From the NCBI GenBank assembly GCA_965371945.1, contig CBDVAK010000017.1:1-22253 (forward strand): a stretch of 22,253 nt of DNA, written 5' to 3'. Made by a program: the position numbers and the translations under genes. Within the stretch, counting starts at the first letter, position 1. Each line of letters begins with the position of its first letter. This stretch comes from CBDVAK01 sp965371945 (GTDB lineage Bacteria; Pseudomonadota; Gammaproteobacteria; Competibacterales; JAHEDQ01). A model generated the notes under the pieces. It ran no database searches. It worked only from the letters and a program-made list of their open reading frames with translations, and was not told the DNA's origin. Of the stretch, positions 1-7,982 are shown one piece after another.

Positions 1-31
1 ATTCGAGGCGCACCAGCAGGCACATGCACTA

Positions 32-190
32 AGGCGATTTCTCTCAACAAAGTTACCAGCTTGCTTGTCCTTCCGCCCGCCTGCTGCGTTGCGGAAAGGG
101 TTACATAGCGCAACTATGCGCCCCTTTCCGCGCCTTGCAGGCAGACGAAAATCCTGCGCAATCTGGTAACTTTGTTTCGGCCAATCGCCT
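32..190. repeat. Long nested palindrome, element 1 of an intergenic repeat family
   Basis: The 28-base ends (32-59 and 163-190) are inverted copies that match at 23 of 28 positions; both carry AGGCGATT and AACAAAGTTACCAG. An inner stem pairs GCGGAAAGG with CCTTTCCGC. At the exact centre (104-118) is CATAG-cgcaa-CTATG. Dyad symmetry runs through the whole element around base 111. The first bases overlap a TAA at 30-32, possibly the stop of an upstream gene cut off by the window edge. The centre matches element 11531-11695 and the ends match 7113-7320 and 19404-19425. No transposase ORF fits inside. It could be a mobile palindromic unit, a terminator-like 3' structure, or both. Confidence 0.8.
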
Positions 191-219
191 AATGGCCCGA
201 AAATCTGCGTGCGACGGGG

Positions 220-225
220 TATACT
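220..225 (+). promoter_or_regulatory. Candidate -10 box (TATACT) for pdxJ
   Basis: TATACT matches the sigma-70 -10 consensus at 5 of 6 bases and lies about 38 bases before the chosen pdxJ start, just downstream of the palindromic element. No convincing -35 hexamer is visible at 16-18 bases upstream, so the assignment is tentative. Confidence 0.3.
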
Positions 226-262
226 GGTTGTCTGCCAGGGCCAGCACAACAAGGTGATTCAA

Positions 263-997
263 GTGATTCAGCTGGGCGTCAACATCGACCATATCGCCAC
301 TTTGCGGGAGGTCCGAAAAGGAAGCTATCCAGATCCGGTACAGGCCGCGATCGAGGCCGAGCAGGCGGGTGCCGATGCCATCACGATACATTTGCGCGAG
401 GATCGCCGCCACATTCGGGATCGCGATGTCGAGGTGCTGGGAGAAGTGCTGCAGACACGCATGAATCTGGAAATGGCGGTTACCCCGGAAATGCTCGAGA
501 TTGCCGAGCGTATGGGCCCGGCGGACGTTTGCCTGGTACCGGAGCGGCGCGCGGAGCTGACCACCGAGGGTGGGCTCGATGTCCTCAGTGACAGCGACCG
601 TATCGCTGCTGCGTGTGACCGCCTGCAATCAACGGGCATTCTGGTCTCTTTGTTCGTGGACCCTGACCTTGCCCAAATCGAGGCCAGTGCCCGGGCCGGC
701 GCCAACAAAGTCGAGATTCATACCGGCTGCTACGCCGATGCTGATGGTGAGGTGGCGCGGCGGACCGAGTATCAGCGCATCGTCGACGCGGTCAGCCGCG
801 GTGTCGCGCTGGGGTTGTGGGTCAACGCAGGCCACGGGCTCAACTACTTCAATGTGCAGCGAATTGCGGCGTTGGCGGATATCCAGGAACTCAACATCGG
901 TCACGCCATCGTGGGCCGGGCGCTGTTCACCGGGTTGGGCCGGGCGGTCGCCGAGATGAAGCGCCTGATGGTACAGGCGCGGCTGCAGTCGGCTTAG
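263..997 (+). CDS. pdxJ: Pyridoxine 5'-phosphate synthase PdxJ
   Basis: PdxJ condenses 1-deoxy-D-xylulose 5-phosphate with 3-amino-2-oxopropyl phosphate to give pyridoxine 5'-phosphate in the DXP-dependent vitamin B6 pathway; it is a cytoplasmic TIM barrel. Family motifs seen are LGVNIDHIATLR at the N-terminus, HLREDRRHI with His43, RMNLEMAV with Glu70 (the equivalents of E. coli His45 and Glu72), TTEGGLDV, EIHTGCYAD, VNAGHGLNYFN and ELNIGHAIVGRA. I chose GTG 263 because AAGGTGA lies 8 bases upstream and the resulting 244 residues match the usual length of about 243. In-frame GTG 254 and ATG 209 are possible but would add residues the family lacks. The usual partners recO and acpS are not visible: the left side is the window edge and the right side is a convergent gene. 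Confidence 0.96.
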   Translation: MIQLGVNIDHIATLREVRKGSYPDPVQAAIEAEQAGADAITIHLREDRRHIRDRDVEVLGEVLQTRMNLEMAVTPEMLEIAERMGPADVCLVPERRAELTTEGGLDVLSDSDRIAAACDRLQSTGILVSLFVDPDLAQIEASARAGANKVEIHTGCYADADGEVARRTEYQRIVDAVSRGVALGLWVNAGHGLNYFNVQRIAALADIQELNIGHAIVGRALFTGLGRAVAEMKRLMVQARLQSA

Positions 998-1052
998 CCC
1001 GCATTTCTCACCAGATGCACGCGCACTGGTGAGAAGTGCGGGCTAGGCCGAT
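988..1052. terminator. 27-bp hairpin joining the 3' ends of pdxJ and the Hpt gene
   Basis: Positions 988-1014 pair with 1026-1052 around an 11-base loop. There are 24 Watson-Crick pairs and three G.T pairs (988/1052, 994/1046, 1004/1036). The pdxJ stop TAG (995-997) and the stop of the convergent Hpt gene (minus strand, 1045-1043) are opposite each other in the stem. All three wobble pairs are G.U in the pdxJ-sense RNA and would be A.C mismatches in the antisense RNA. There is no T-run on either side, so it is not a textbook intrinsic terminator. A role in 3' end protection or in blocking read-through is inferred. Confidence 0.75.
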
Positions 1053-1435
1053 GGGTTCGGAACGTTGTGGCCGCCCTCGCCGGTGTGCTCAAGCAGCAGA
1101 CTGATCTGCTCCTGTAGTACTTCGATCAGCAATGGGGTATCAGCGAGGGCTTGTTCGCGGATACTGGCCTGTACCGCTGCACAGGCCTCGTGGACAGCGG
1201 GGGTGCCACAACAGCTAGCCGATCCACTGACACGGTGCGCAAGTCGGCGCACTTCCTCGTAATCTTCTGATCGTATCGCTACGCTTAGCTGGGCGCTCTG
1301 TGCGGGCAGTTCGCTAATCATCATCTGCAGAAGTTCGTCTGCGATCCGGGGGTTGCCACCGACTTGGTGCAGCGCCTCGTCGCGATCGTAGATGGCTGGC
1401 TGTTCACATAGGTCTTCAGAGCGTAGTGGCTTCAT
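1043..1435 (-). CDS. Stand-alone histidine phosphotransfer (Hpt) protein
   Basis: This small protein has one Hpt domain: a helical region from about residue 20 and the motif RLAHRVSGSASCCG with the phospho-accepting His67 (counted from ATG 1435). It should relay phosphate from the receiver of the upstream hybrid kinase to a UvrY/GacA-type response regulator, which is not in this window. ATG 1435 is preferred because AGGA lies about 8 bases upstream; GTG 1456 in the same frame would add seven residues. The gene starts inside the 3' end of the kinase gene, in a different frame, so the two are probably translationally coupled. In E. coli BarA and Pseudomonas GacS the Hpt domain is the C-terminus of the kinase itself, so this is a split arrangement, either natural or caused by a frameshift. 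Confidence 0.85.
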   Translation of the reverse strand: MKPLRSEDLCEQPAIYDRDEALHQVGGNPRIADELLQMMISELPAQSAQLSVAIRSEDYEEVRRLAHRVSGSASCCGTPAVHEACAAVQASIREQALADTPLLIEVLQEQISLLLEHTGEGGHNVPNPSA

Positions 1436-3872
1436 TCGCAGATCCTGTAGCGTCACTGTGATCTTCGCCTGCCGTCCCGAAACGGTCTTCTCCCAGGTGT
1501 TCGCGATGCCACCGGCATAGCAGGGTTCGCAGCGCCTGTTGAGTAATCGGTTTGGTCACCAGGTCATCCATACCCAGTTGTAGCAGTCGTTCCTTGTCTG
1601 CTTCTGTTGCGTCGGCCGTCAATGCGACAATGGGCGCGGTAGCATTGCTGTTGTCTGTCAGCTGCCGAATCCGCATCGTAGCCTCCGTACCGTCCACATG
1701 CGGCATATGCAGGTCCATCAGGATCACCTCGTAGGTGCTGGTCTCACAAGCCGCAACGGCGTCCTGCCCGTCATTCACCTCATCCACGATGGCGCCCAGC
1801 TGATGGAGGAACAATCCAGCCAATCTGCGATTGACCGGATTGTCATCCGCCAGCAGCACCCGCATACCCCGGGGCGGCTCAGCAGGTTCCATGCCATGCA
1901 CGGACGGTGTGTGACGAGCGCCGGGCGGGCCGCCCTGGTCACTGTGATCGATCAATCTCACCAGCTCGCCAGTTCGCGGCGGTTTGGCCGCAAAGGCGAT
2001 GTCGACATTCTCGAGTGGGGTGGCGCCGAGCGCGGTTTGGCCGTAACCACCGAGCAGCAGCAGGGCGATCTCCGTGCCGCCGGGCCGGCGGCTGGTCCAC
2101 CGGGTGACCAGTTTCGGCAAATCGACCGGCACCCCGGCGTCGATCAATACGCAAAGACGGTGTGACAGCGGTTGCTGTAGTTCTGTCAGCAGAGACGGGT
2201 CCTGTTGTGACGGAACAACCTTCAGTACCGCACCAAGCCACTGCAACTGGTGATCGATGCCTCGGGCGAGTATCGGATCGTCGGAAACCAGCCAGACCCT
2301 CTGTTCCGTTGGAACGGCGGACTTGGATTCTGCATCATCTGCGGCGTCCACCTCTGGCAGAGCCAGGCGAATGGCAAAACAACTGCCTTTGCCGGGATTG
2401 CTTTGCAGCTCTATGGTTCCCCCCATCAAAGTGACCAGGTGGCGACTGATGGTCAACCCCAGTCCGGTTCCGCCGCGTCGTCGGGACACGGATGAGTCGA
2501 GCTGGGCGAAGGCCCCGAACAATTTCTGCCGATCCACCTCCGCGATGCCGATGCCGGTGTCGCTCACCGCAATACGAAACCACTGCTGCCGGTCTTCACC
2601 GTCGCAGCGGTCCACCTGCACATGTACTCGGCCACGTTCGGTGAATTTGATGGCGTTGCTGACCAGATTCGATATCACCTGAACCAGTCTGGGACTGTCA
2701 CCCAGGTAACAGCCCGGCAACCCGGGATCCACGTCCAGCGACAGTTGCAGGCCCTTGTCTTCCGCGTTTACCGCAAACAGCCCCACTGCCTCCTCCAAGG
2801 ACCCCCTCAAAGAGAATGGCTCGGCGCGCAGTTCCAGCTTGCCGGCCTCGATCTTGGAGCTGTCGAGGATGTCGTTGAGCAGGTTTAGCAGGTGGTTGGC
2901 GGAGCCGCGGACGGTACCCAGATAGGCTTTTTGAGAGGTGTCAAGATCGGTCTGTTCCAGGAGCTCGAGGAAACCCAGGATGCCATTCATCGGCGTGCGT
3001 ATCTCGTGGCTCATATTCGCCAGGAATTCTGATTTCAGACGGCTGGACTCCATCGCCTTGCGACGTGCCGACTCCAGTTCTGCGTTGTGTTCTTCGAGTT
3101 TTGCGAGGCTGGTCCGCGCCTCCAGGGTCGATCGCTGCGCCCGTTGCAGCAGGTGTTCTTGCGAGTCGTGGATTGCTCGGGCCAAGGCGTTGAAGCGATG
3201 CTCCAGATCACCGACCAGACCCCGGGACTGTTGCCTCGCCCGGGCCGACAGGTTACCGCGCTGGAGCTCTTCCACCAATGCAACCAGTTGCCGCAACGGT
3301 CGTGCGATCCATCTTCCCCCCGGTATCGCAATCGCCACGACCACAATTACGGAAATACCGAGCAACAGCGCCGCCGTCAACCCCAACAGCACGGTGGAGG
3401 CTACGATCCGGTCGCGGGAGAGCTCGATTCGCACCTGCCCTGGTGGGACTGCTGCACCGCGTGCAAGCGCTGTGGTGGCGGCAGGGTCAGCTACATCGGC
3501 GACCACTACGAGCAGCCTTGAAACATCCGGTATGTCTTCCGGGTTGCTCAGCACTCTTTGTCGACTTTGCTCCGAAATCCGGTCGATGATGTGTCTGCCC
3601 GCTGGCGAAGACACTGTGACTCTCCTGATATCCGCTTGCGCAGTCGCCAGGGTGACCAGGGACTCGATGGTGGCCGGATCGTTGCCTGCAGCGTCACTGG
3701 CAGCGCTGGCGATGCCGTTGGCCAGCATTTCGCCCCGGAGTTGCAGATCCTCTGTCATCGCGCGATGGTGCCCCGTGAGTACGAATACCAGGAGTGCGGC
3801 CCCGGTCAAGATGGCGGGGACCATCGCGAACATCAGCAAAGTGCGGCGAATACCGGGTCGGGTCATGGGCAC
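1416..3872 (-). CDS. barA: BarA/GacS-type hybrid sensor histidine kinase lacking its Hpt domain
   Basis: Inner-membrane hybrid kinase of the BarA/GacS type, which usually controls the Csr/Rsm small-RNA switch through UvrY/GacA. Order of parts: TM helix about 11-33, periplasmic sensor about 34-155, TM helix about 157-183, HAMP about 184-240, coiled coil, HisKA with His289 in SHEIRTP, ATPase with N407 (NAIKFTERG), DTGIGI 438-443 and GGTGLGL 467-473. A divergent receiver-like segment (about 523-650) follows, with Asp531/532, Asp578 and Lys630. The C-terminal receiver (about 670-790) has the DD pair in LLADDNP, phospho-acceptor Asp720 and a TKP lysine. The protein ends at 818 residues, before the Hpt domain found in BarA (918 residues); Hpt is the next, overlapping gene. 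The start is GTG 3872 or ATG 3866, both without a clear ribosome site. cysM is divergent, recalling the gacS-cysM neighbourhood of Pseudomonas. Confidence 0.9.
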   Translation of the reverse strand: MPMTRPGIRRTLLMFAMVPAILTGAALLVFVLTGHHRAMTEDLQLRGEMLANGIASAASDAAGNDPATIESLVTLATAQADIRRVTVSSPAGRHIIDRISEQSRQRVLSNPEDIPDVSRLLVVVADVADPAATTALARGAAVPPGQVRIELSRDRIVASTVLLGLTAALLLGISVIVVVAIAIPGGRWIARPLRQLVALVEELQRGNLSARARQQSRGLVGDLEHRFNALARAIHDSQEHLLQRAQRSTLEARTSLAKLEEHNAELESARRKAMESSRLKSEFLANMSHEIRTPMNGILGFLELLEQTDLDTSQKAYLGTVRGSANHLLNLLNDILDSSKIEAGKLELRAEPFSLRGSLEEAVGLFAVNAEDKGLQLSLDVDPGLPGCYLGDSPRLVQVISNLVSNAIKFTERGRVHVQVDRCDGEDRQQWFRIAVSDTGIGIAEVDRQKLFGAFAQLDSSVSRRRGGTGLGLTISRHLVTLMGGTIELQSNPGKGSCFAIRLALPEVDAADDAESKSAVPTEQRVWLVSDDPILARGIDHQLQWLGAVLKVVPSQQDPSLLTELQQPLSHRLCVLIDAGVPVDLPKLVTRWTSRRPGGTEIALLLLGGYGQTALGATPLENVDIAFAAKPPRTGELVRLIDHSDQGGPPGARHTPSVHGMEPAEPPRGMRVLLADDNPVNRRLAGLFLHQLGAIVDEVNDGQDAVAACETSTYEVILMDLHMPHVDGTEATMRIRQLTDNSNATAPIVALTADATEADKERLLQLGMDDLVTKPITQQALRTLLCRWHREHLGEDRFGTAGEDHSDATGSANEATTL

Positions 3873-3986
3873 GACAATGGTGTCGGGGCGAACCGGCTGG
3901 GTCCGGACCGGTTGCCACCCGGTTGTGCCGGCATGCTGCGGGCACTAGTCTTAATAGCGGTGCTGCCCGGAATTGAGGAAAAACAG
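3873..3986. promoter_or_regulatory. Divergent intergenic region between the hybrid kinase and cysM
   Basis: This 114-base gap must hold the start signals for both divergent genes. It contains an inverted repeat AACCGG/CCGGTT (3891-3896 and 3908-3913) and a second pair CGGGCA/TGCCCG (3939-3944 and 3964-3969) in the expected cysM leader. GAGG at 3975-3978 is a good ribosome site for the TTG start of cysM at 3987. No promoter with both hexamers could be called with confidence. Confidence 0.45.
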
Positions 3987-4889
3987 TTGTCTCATCACGT
4001 CTTCCGCAGGGTTGAGGACTTTGTCGGCAATACTCCGCTGGTACGCCTGCAAAGCTTGCCTGGAGATACCTCCAACACGATAGCGGCCAAACTGGAAGGC
4101 AACAACCCTGCCGGATCGGTAAAGGATCGTCCGGCAATCAGCATGATACGGCACGCAGAGCAGCGTGGGGAGATCCAACCCGGAGACACTCTGGTTGAGG
4201 CCACCAGTGGTAACACCGGAATCGCTCTGGCGATGGCCGCGGCCATGAGAGGTTACCGGATGAAACTGATCATGCCTGCAACCATGAGCGCGGAACGCCG
4301 GGCGGTCATGTATGCTTTCGGCGCTGAAATCATATTGGTATCGGCCGACGATGGCATGGAAGGCGCACGTGATCTGGCTGCACGCATGCAGGACAGAGGG
4401 GAGGGCCGGGTACTCGATCAGTTCAGCAACCCCGACAACCCGCTGGCCCACTACCAGCACACCGGACCGGAAATCTGGCGGGACAGCGGCAGGCAGTTGA
4501 CCCATTTTGTCAGTTCCATGGGCACCACCGGTACCATCATGGGAGTATCCCGCTATCTCAAGGAATGCGATCCTGACATCCAGGTGATCGGTGTACAGCC
4601 TGCCGAAGGTGCGCAGATTCCGGGAATCCGGCGCTGGCCCCAGGCCTATCTGCCGGCGATCTATGAACCTTCACGCGTCGATCGGCTGCTGGAAGTGAGT
4701 CAGCAGGAGGCCGAGCAGACCACCCGGTCACTGGCGGCCCGTGAGGGGATCTTTTGTGGGATTTCTTCCGGAGGGGCGGTGGCGGCTGCATTGCGTCTGA
4801 GCGAGGAACTCGAACATGCCGTGATCGCGGTTATCATCTGCGACCGTGGTGACCGCTATCTGTCCACCGGAGTGTTTCCGGCGGGTTAG
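3987..4889 (+). CDS. cysM: Cysteine synthase B (O-acetylserine sulfhydrylase) CysM
   Basis: A fold-type II PLP enzyme that makes cysteine from O-acetylserine and sulfide; CysM can also use thiosulfate to give S-sulfocysteine. Seen here are GNTPLVRL, the KLEGNNPAGSVKDR segment with the PLP lysine at residue 46, the substrate loop EATSGNTGIA (about 71-80), the SSMGTTGTI phosphate loop, and the CysM-type ending ICDRGDRYLSTGVF. PGIRRWP in the middle matches E. coli CysM rather than CysK. TTG 3987 is chosen as start because GAGG is 8 bases upstream and the product is then 300 residues, close to the 303 of E. coli CysM. A longer open frame upstream from 3558 is antisense to the kinase gene and is not homologous. 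Confidence 0.95.
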   Translation: MSHHVFRRVEDFVGNTPLVRLQSLPGDTSNTIAAKLEGNNPAGSVKDRPAISMIRHAEQRGEIQPGDTLVEATSGNTGIALAMAAAMRGYRMKLIMPATMSAERRAVMYAFGAEIILVSADDGMEGARDLAARMQDRGEGRVLDQFSNPDNPLAHYQHTGPEIWRDSGRQLTHFVSSMGTTGTIMGVSRYLKECDPDIQVIGVQPAEGAQIPGIRRWPQAYLPAIYEPSRVDRLLEVSQQEAEQTTRSLAAREGIFCGISSGGAVAAALRLSEELEHAVIAVIICDRGDRYLSTGVFPAG

Positions 4890-4974
4890 GATTGGCCCGG
4901 GCCACGGCTGGTCTGTCTCGGAACTGCCAGATTTGAACAGGTCTTTCCATCCATTGTCTCGATCCGCGATACCT

Positions 4975-7110
4975 GTGGTTGTGGCTGCACCGAACAGACC
5001 GTTTCAAACCGCCGTCTGTTCACTGGCATCGACCGATGCCGCCGGCGTTGCGGGGCATTGCCCCTTCTATGCCGCGTTGTTGACAGTGACATTGTCCGTC
5101 AGTTTGTTGATCTGGCCCCTTTCCCTGCGGGCTGCGATTGAACTGGAGCTTGGTTCCCTGTCCGGACCCGGTTGGAGCTTGTCGCAGCTACGGGTGTTAG
5201 TCCCGGTCGACGACAGTCCGCTACTGATCACTGCCACCGAACTGACGCTCGCACAACCTCTGGGGAGGATCAGTGATCTGGAATTGCGCTGCGGCGGCTA
5301 TCGCCTGGGAGTCACCAGGATCAGTTGTGTGGATGGCACCCTGACCGTTTCCCATCCCTGGTTTCAGGCGCCGCTTACCGGAGTGCAACTGGACTATCTG
5401 CCCATCGAAGGAAAAGGCAGCCTGGAGGTAGGAACTATACAGGTGGCAGGGTCGGATGTCGGTCTCAAGGGTCGGCTGCAGGGCGAGGATTGGTGGTTTG
5501 AGCTGGAGGCGGATGCTCTGGATCTGGCGAGGATTGGCGCATACGGTGCCCGGTTGCTGCCGGCGGCTGTGGAATACTCACTGGCTGCCGGAACCGCGCG
5601 CTTGAAAATGACCGCCAGCGGTAGTGCGGACACCCGTTGGACGTTGGAGTTGTCGGCCGCCGCAACCGGTCTGGCCGCGGCCGATACGGCAGGCTTGCTG
5701 GAGTTGGATGGTGTGGATCTCAGACTCGAGACGAAGGCCGAGGGCCTTGGCCGCGAGTGGCGCTCACACCACACCGTAGCGGTCGAGCGCGGCAGCATTT
5801 ATGTGGACCCGGTCTATGTTGAGGCGACACCCGGTCGGCCTTTGCAGTTGACTACTGATCTGAGAACCACGGCGCAGGGCATGTCGGTATCCGGTCTGTC
5901 TTACACCCATCCGCAGGTCATGAAGCTGACCGGAGAGCTGCAGGTCAGTATCCAGCCCTGGCAGCTGCGTGGCATACGGATCGATGCGAATATGGAACAG
6001 ATCGGAGACGCCTACGAGACCTATTTGCAGCCGTTTCTGACCGCTACCGCCGGCGGCGGGCTGGATCTTTCCGGGTGGGCCAGAGCGGGGGTCGAGTATC
6101 GTTCCGGAGCACTGCAAAAGCTGTATGTCAGGGCCGAGGCGCTGGATATCGCCGACCGTGAAGGCCTCTATGGGTTCAGCAATCTCTTCGCCGATGTGGC
6201 ATGGGCGGCCTCCGGTTCCCCACAGACCAGTCGGATCGCCTGGGACTCAGCCAGCCTCTACAGCATCCCTCTCGGGGCTTCACAGGCACTGATCGACAGC
6301 GTGGGTGGTGAACTCGTTCTCGCCCGTCCGCTACACCTGCCGTTGCTGGATGGCGCCGTTGACATCGGCAGTCTCCAGACCAAGGGTCTGCTCAGTCAAT
6401 CTCCCAGTTGGTCACTGCAAGCGCAGATCAGCGCGGTGTCACTGGAACGATTGACTGCTGCTCTCGATTGGCCCCCAATGGCCGGCGATCTGTCCGGAAT
6501 GATACCCAGGGCCCGCTACTTCGACTCGGCTTTCGAGATCGATGGCGCGCTGCTGGCAAGGGTCTTTGGCGGTGACATCACGGTGACCGGACTGCGTATC
6601 GAGGAACCATTGGGTGTGGTGCCAAGGTTGCAGGCAGAGGTCGATCTGCACAATCTCGATCTGCTGGCCCTGACCCGCACCTTCTCATTCGGACGCATGG
6701 AAGGGAAAGTGGAAGGTTATGTGCATGATCTGGAACTGGTAGGGTGGGAACCGGTTCGTTTCGATGCCATCATCCGCAGTATCGCCAAACCGGCGGGCAG
6801 ACGTCGCATCAGCCAGCGTGCGGTGGAAGGATTGTCGAGTCTGGGCGGTGGTGGCGCAGCGGCGCTGTCCAGTGGTTTTCTCAAGCTGTTTGATGAATTC
6901 AGGTACAAGCGTCTGGGGCTGGGCTGTCGGCTGGAAAACGGCGTTTGCCGGATGCGGGGGGTTGGCAGTGCACGGCAGGGTTACTATCTGGTCGAGGGTT
7001 CAGGATTGCCCCGGATCGACGTGATCGGGCACGCCGCCGAAGTCGACTGGGTAGAGCTGGTCTCCAGGCTCAAGGCCGCCACCCGAAGTACCGGGCCGGT
7101 AATCGAGTAG
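4975..7110 (+). CDS. YdbH-like AsmA-type envelope protein, probable intermembrane lipid transport
   Basis: A large protein (711 residues from GTG 4975) with one N-terminal hydrophobic segment at about 31-52 and then a long beta-rich region of alternating polar and apolar residues, as expected for AsmA-like bridge proteins in the periplasm. The C-terminal third includes FGGDITVTGLRI and LTRTFSFGRMEGKVEGYV, which resemble YdbH/DctA-YdbH family proteins. The next gene is a YnbE/YdbL-like lipoprotein, matching the E. coli ydbH-ynbE-ydbL order; YdbH there acts with TamB and YhdP in phospholipid transport. The start is unclear: no in-frame ATG precedes the hydrophobic segment, and TTG 4933, TTG 4954, GTG 4975 and GTG 4846 (overlapping cysM by 44 bases) are all possible, none with a strong ribosome site. 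The family assignment rests mainly on context and architecture. Confidence 0.7.
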   Translation: MVVAAPNRPFQTAVCSLASTDAAGVAGHCPFYAALLTVTLSVSLLIWPLSLRAAIELELGSLSGPGWSLSQLRVLVPVDDSPLLITATELTLAQPLGRISDLELRCGGYRLGVTRISCVDGTLTVSHPWFQAPLTGVQLDYLPIEGKGSLEVGTIQVAGSDVGLKGRLQGEDWWFELEADALDLARIGAYGARLLPAAVEYSLAAGTARLKMTASGSADTRWTLELSAAATGLAAADTAGLLELDGVDLRLETKAEGLGREWRSHHTVAVERGSIYVDPVYVEATPGRPLQLTTDLRTTAQGMSVSGLSYTHPQVMKLTGELQVSIQPWQLRGIRIDANMEQIGDAYETYLQPFLTATAGGGLDLSGWARAGVEYRSGALQKLYVRAEALDIADREGLYGFSNLFADVAWAASGSPQTSRIAWDSASLYSIPLGASQALIDSVGGELVLARPLHLPLLDGAVDIGSLQTKGLLSQSPSWSLQAQISAVSLERLTAALDWPPMAGDLSGMIPRARYFDSAFEIDGALLARVFGGDITVTGLRIEEPLGVVPRLQAEVDLHNLDLLALTRTFSFGRMEGKVEGYVHDLELVGWEPVRFDAIIRSIAKPAGRRRISQRAVEGLSSLGGGGAAALSSGFLKLFDEFRYKRLGLGCRLENGVCRMRGVGSARQGYYLVEGSGLPRIDVIGHAAEVDWVELVSRLKAATRSTGPVIE

Positions 7111-7112
7111 TC

Positions 7113-7320
7113 AGGCGAAAAGACAAGCACGCTAGTATACCCACGGCATGCCGGTTTTCGGTTTTGAGCGTGTGTGCATTGGCGTGGAGGGCAAGGCGGG
7201 AATGCGCCGCTCCAGCCGCACTACAGCAAGCATTTCCAACGCAGCCATCCGCGTCAAGGCGCGTGCGATAGAGGCCGAAAACTGGTGTGCCGTGGGTATA
7301 ACTTTGTTGACAGAAATCGC
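7113..7320. repeat. Long palindrome, element 3 of the intergenic repeat family
   Basis: It starts 2 bases after the stop of the YdbH-like gene. The outer right end (7297-7320) is the reverse complement of the left end of the element at 32-55 at 23 of 24 positions. Strong inner arms lie at 7136-7161 and 7273-7298: 23 of 26 pairs are Watson-Crick and the other three are G.U in the plus-strand RNA. The centre (7214-7222, AGCCGCACT) is a diverged form of the AGCrCAACT core found in elements 1 and 2. The unit sits between two genes expected to be co-transcribed, so it may act as an mRNA structure. No ORF inside looks real. Confidence 0.75.
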
Positions 7321-7379
7321 CTCAGTGTCACGATGCTGCGCCGGTCTGCGCGTGAGATCATTTGAACAGGAGAAACACT

Positions 7380-7982
7380 ATGTCCGCAGCAAGACACTCC
7401 GGGTCGCTGGCAATGCTGATGGTGTTGACCGCCTGCGTCACCATCAATGTCTACTTTCCGGCGGCGGCAGCCGAACAGGCTGCTGACCGGATCATCGAAG
7501 ACGTCTGGGGGCCTGCAGTGGCTCCAGCGCCGGATCAGCCGGCCACCCAGATCGACGGTCGCTTCAAGCAGCACCGTGACAGGCTGGCAGGCCTGATATT
7601 GGATTTCATCATTCCGACCGCGCAGGCGCAGGCCAATCTGAATGTCTCGACACCGGCGGTGAAGAAGCTGGAGGGGCGCATGCAGAAGCGCTTTGGCCAA
7701 CTTGGCCCGTATTTCGACAGCGGCGCGGTGGGGCTGACCCGCAACGGGTTGCTGGCGGTGAGGAATCTGAAATCGGTGCCGGCCAAGCAGCGGGGCAAGG
7801 TCAAGCAATTGGTTGCGGCGGATAACAAGGATCGTAAGGCACTCTACAAGGAGATCGCCGTTGCCAACGATCATCCGGAATGGGAGCAGGATATTCGCGA
7901 TACATTCGCCAGACGCTGGATTGCCAACGCCAAGGCGGGTTGGTGGTACCAGAGCGCCCAGGGGGATTGGGCCCAGCGCTAG
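7380..7982 (+). CDS. DUF1318 lipoprotein, YnbE-like plus YdbL-like fusion
   Basis: ATG 7380 follows AGGAG by 7 bases, giving 200 residues. The N-terminus is a lipoprotein signal with lipobox LTAC and lipidated Cys19. The mature start CVTINVYFPAAAAE resembles the short TINMNV region of YnbE, a small lipoprotein. The C-terminal part (about 110-200) resembles YdbL/DUF1318: GLLAVRN, DRKALYKEIA and an ending AGWWYQSAQGDW like the YdbL ending. Between them is a hydrophobic stretch, LAGLILDFIIPTAQAQ (about 60-78), which looks like a remnant signal peptide. E. coli has separate ynbE and ydbL genes; here they appear joined. The product probably sits in the outer membrane and works with the YdbH-like protein upstream, from which it is separated by the palindromic element. 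Confidence 0.82.
   Translation: MSAARHSGSLAMLMVLTACVTINVYFPAAAAEQAADRIIEDVWGPAVAPAPDQPATQIDGRFKQHRDRLAGLILDFIIPTAQAQANLNVSTPAVKKLEGRMQKRFGQLGPYFDSGAVGLTRNGLLAVRNLKSVPAKQRGKVKQLVAADNKDRKALYKEIAVANDHPEWEQDIRDTFARRWIANAKAGWWYQSAQGDWAQR

Noticed and set aside
1..32. Possible 3' end of an upstream gene (for example recO) ending at TAA 30-32
   Set aside because: Only nine codons are visible and they carry no recognisable motif, so no gene was called.
2938..3948. 336-residue open frame on the plus strand
   Set aside because: It is antisense to the hybrid kinase; composition is Ser/Arg-rich with no domain, as expected for a shadow of a GC-rich gene.
3558..3986. 143-residue N-terminal extension of CysM
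   Set aside because: Antisense to the kinase gene and not homologous; the TTG at 3987 has a good ribosome site and gives the family length.
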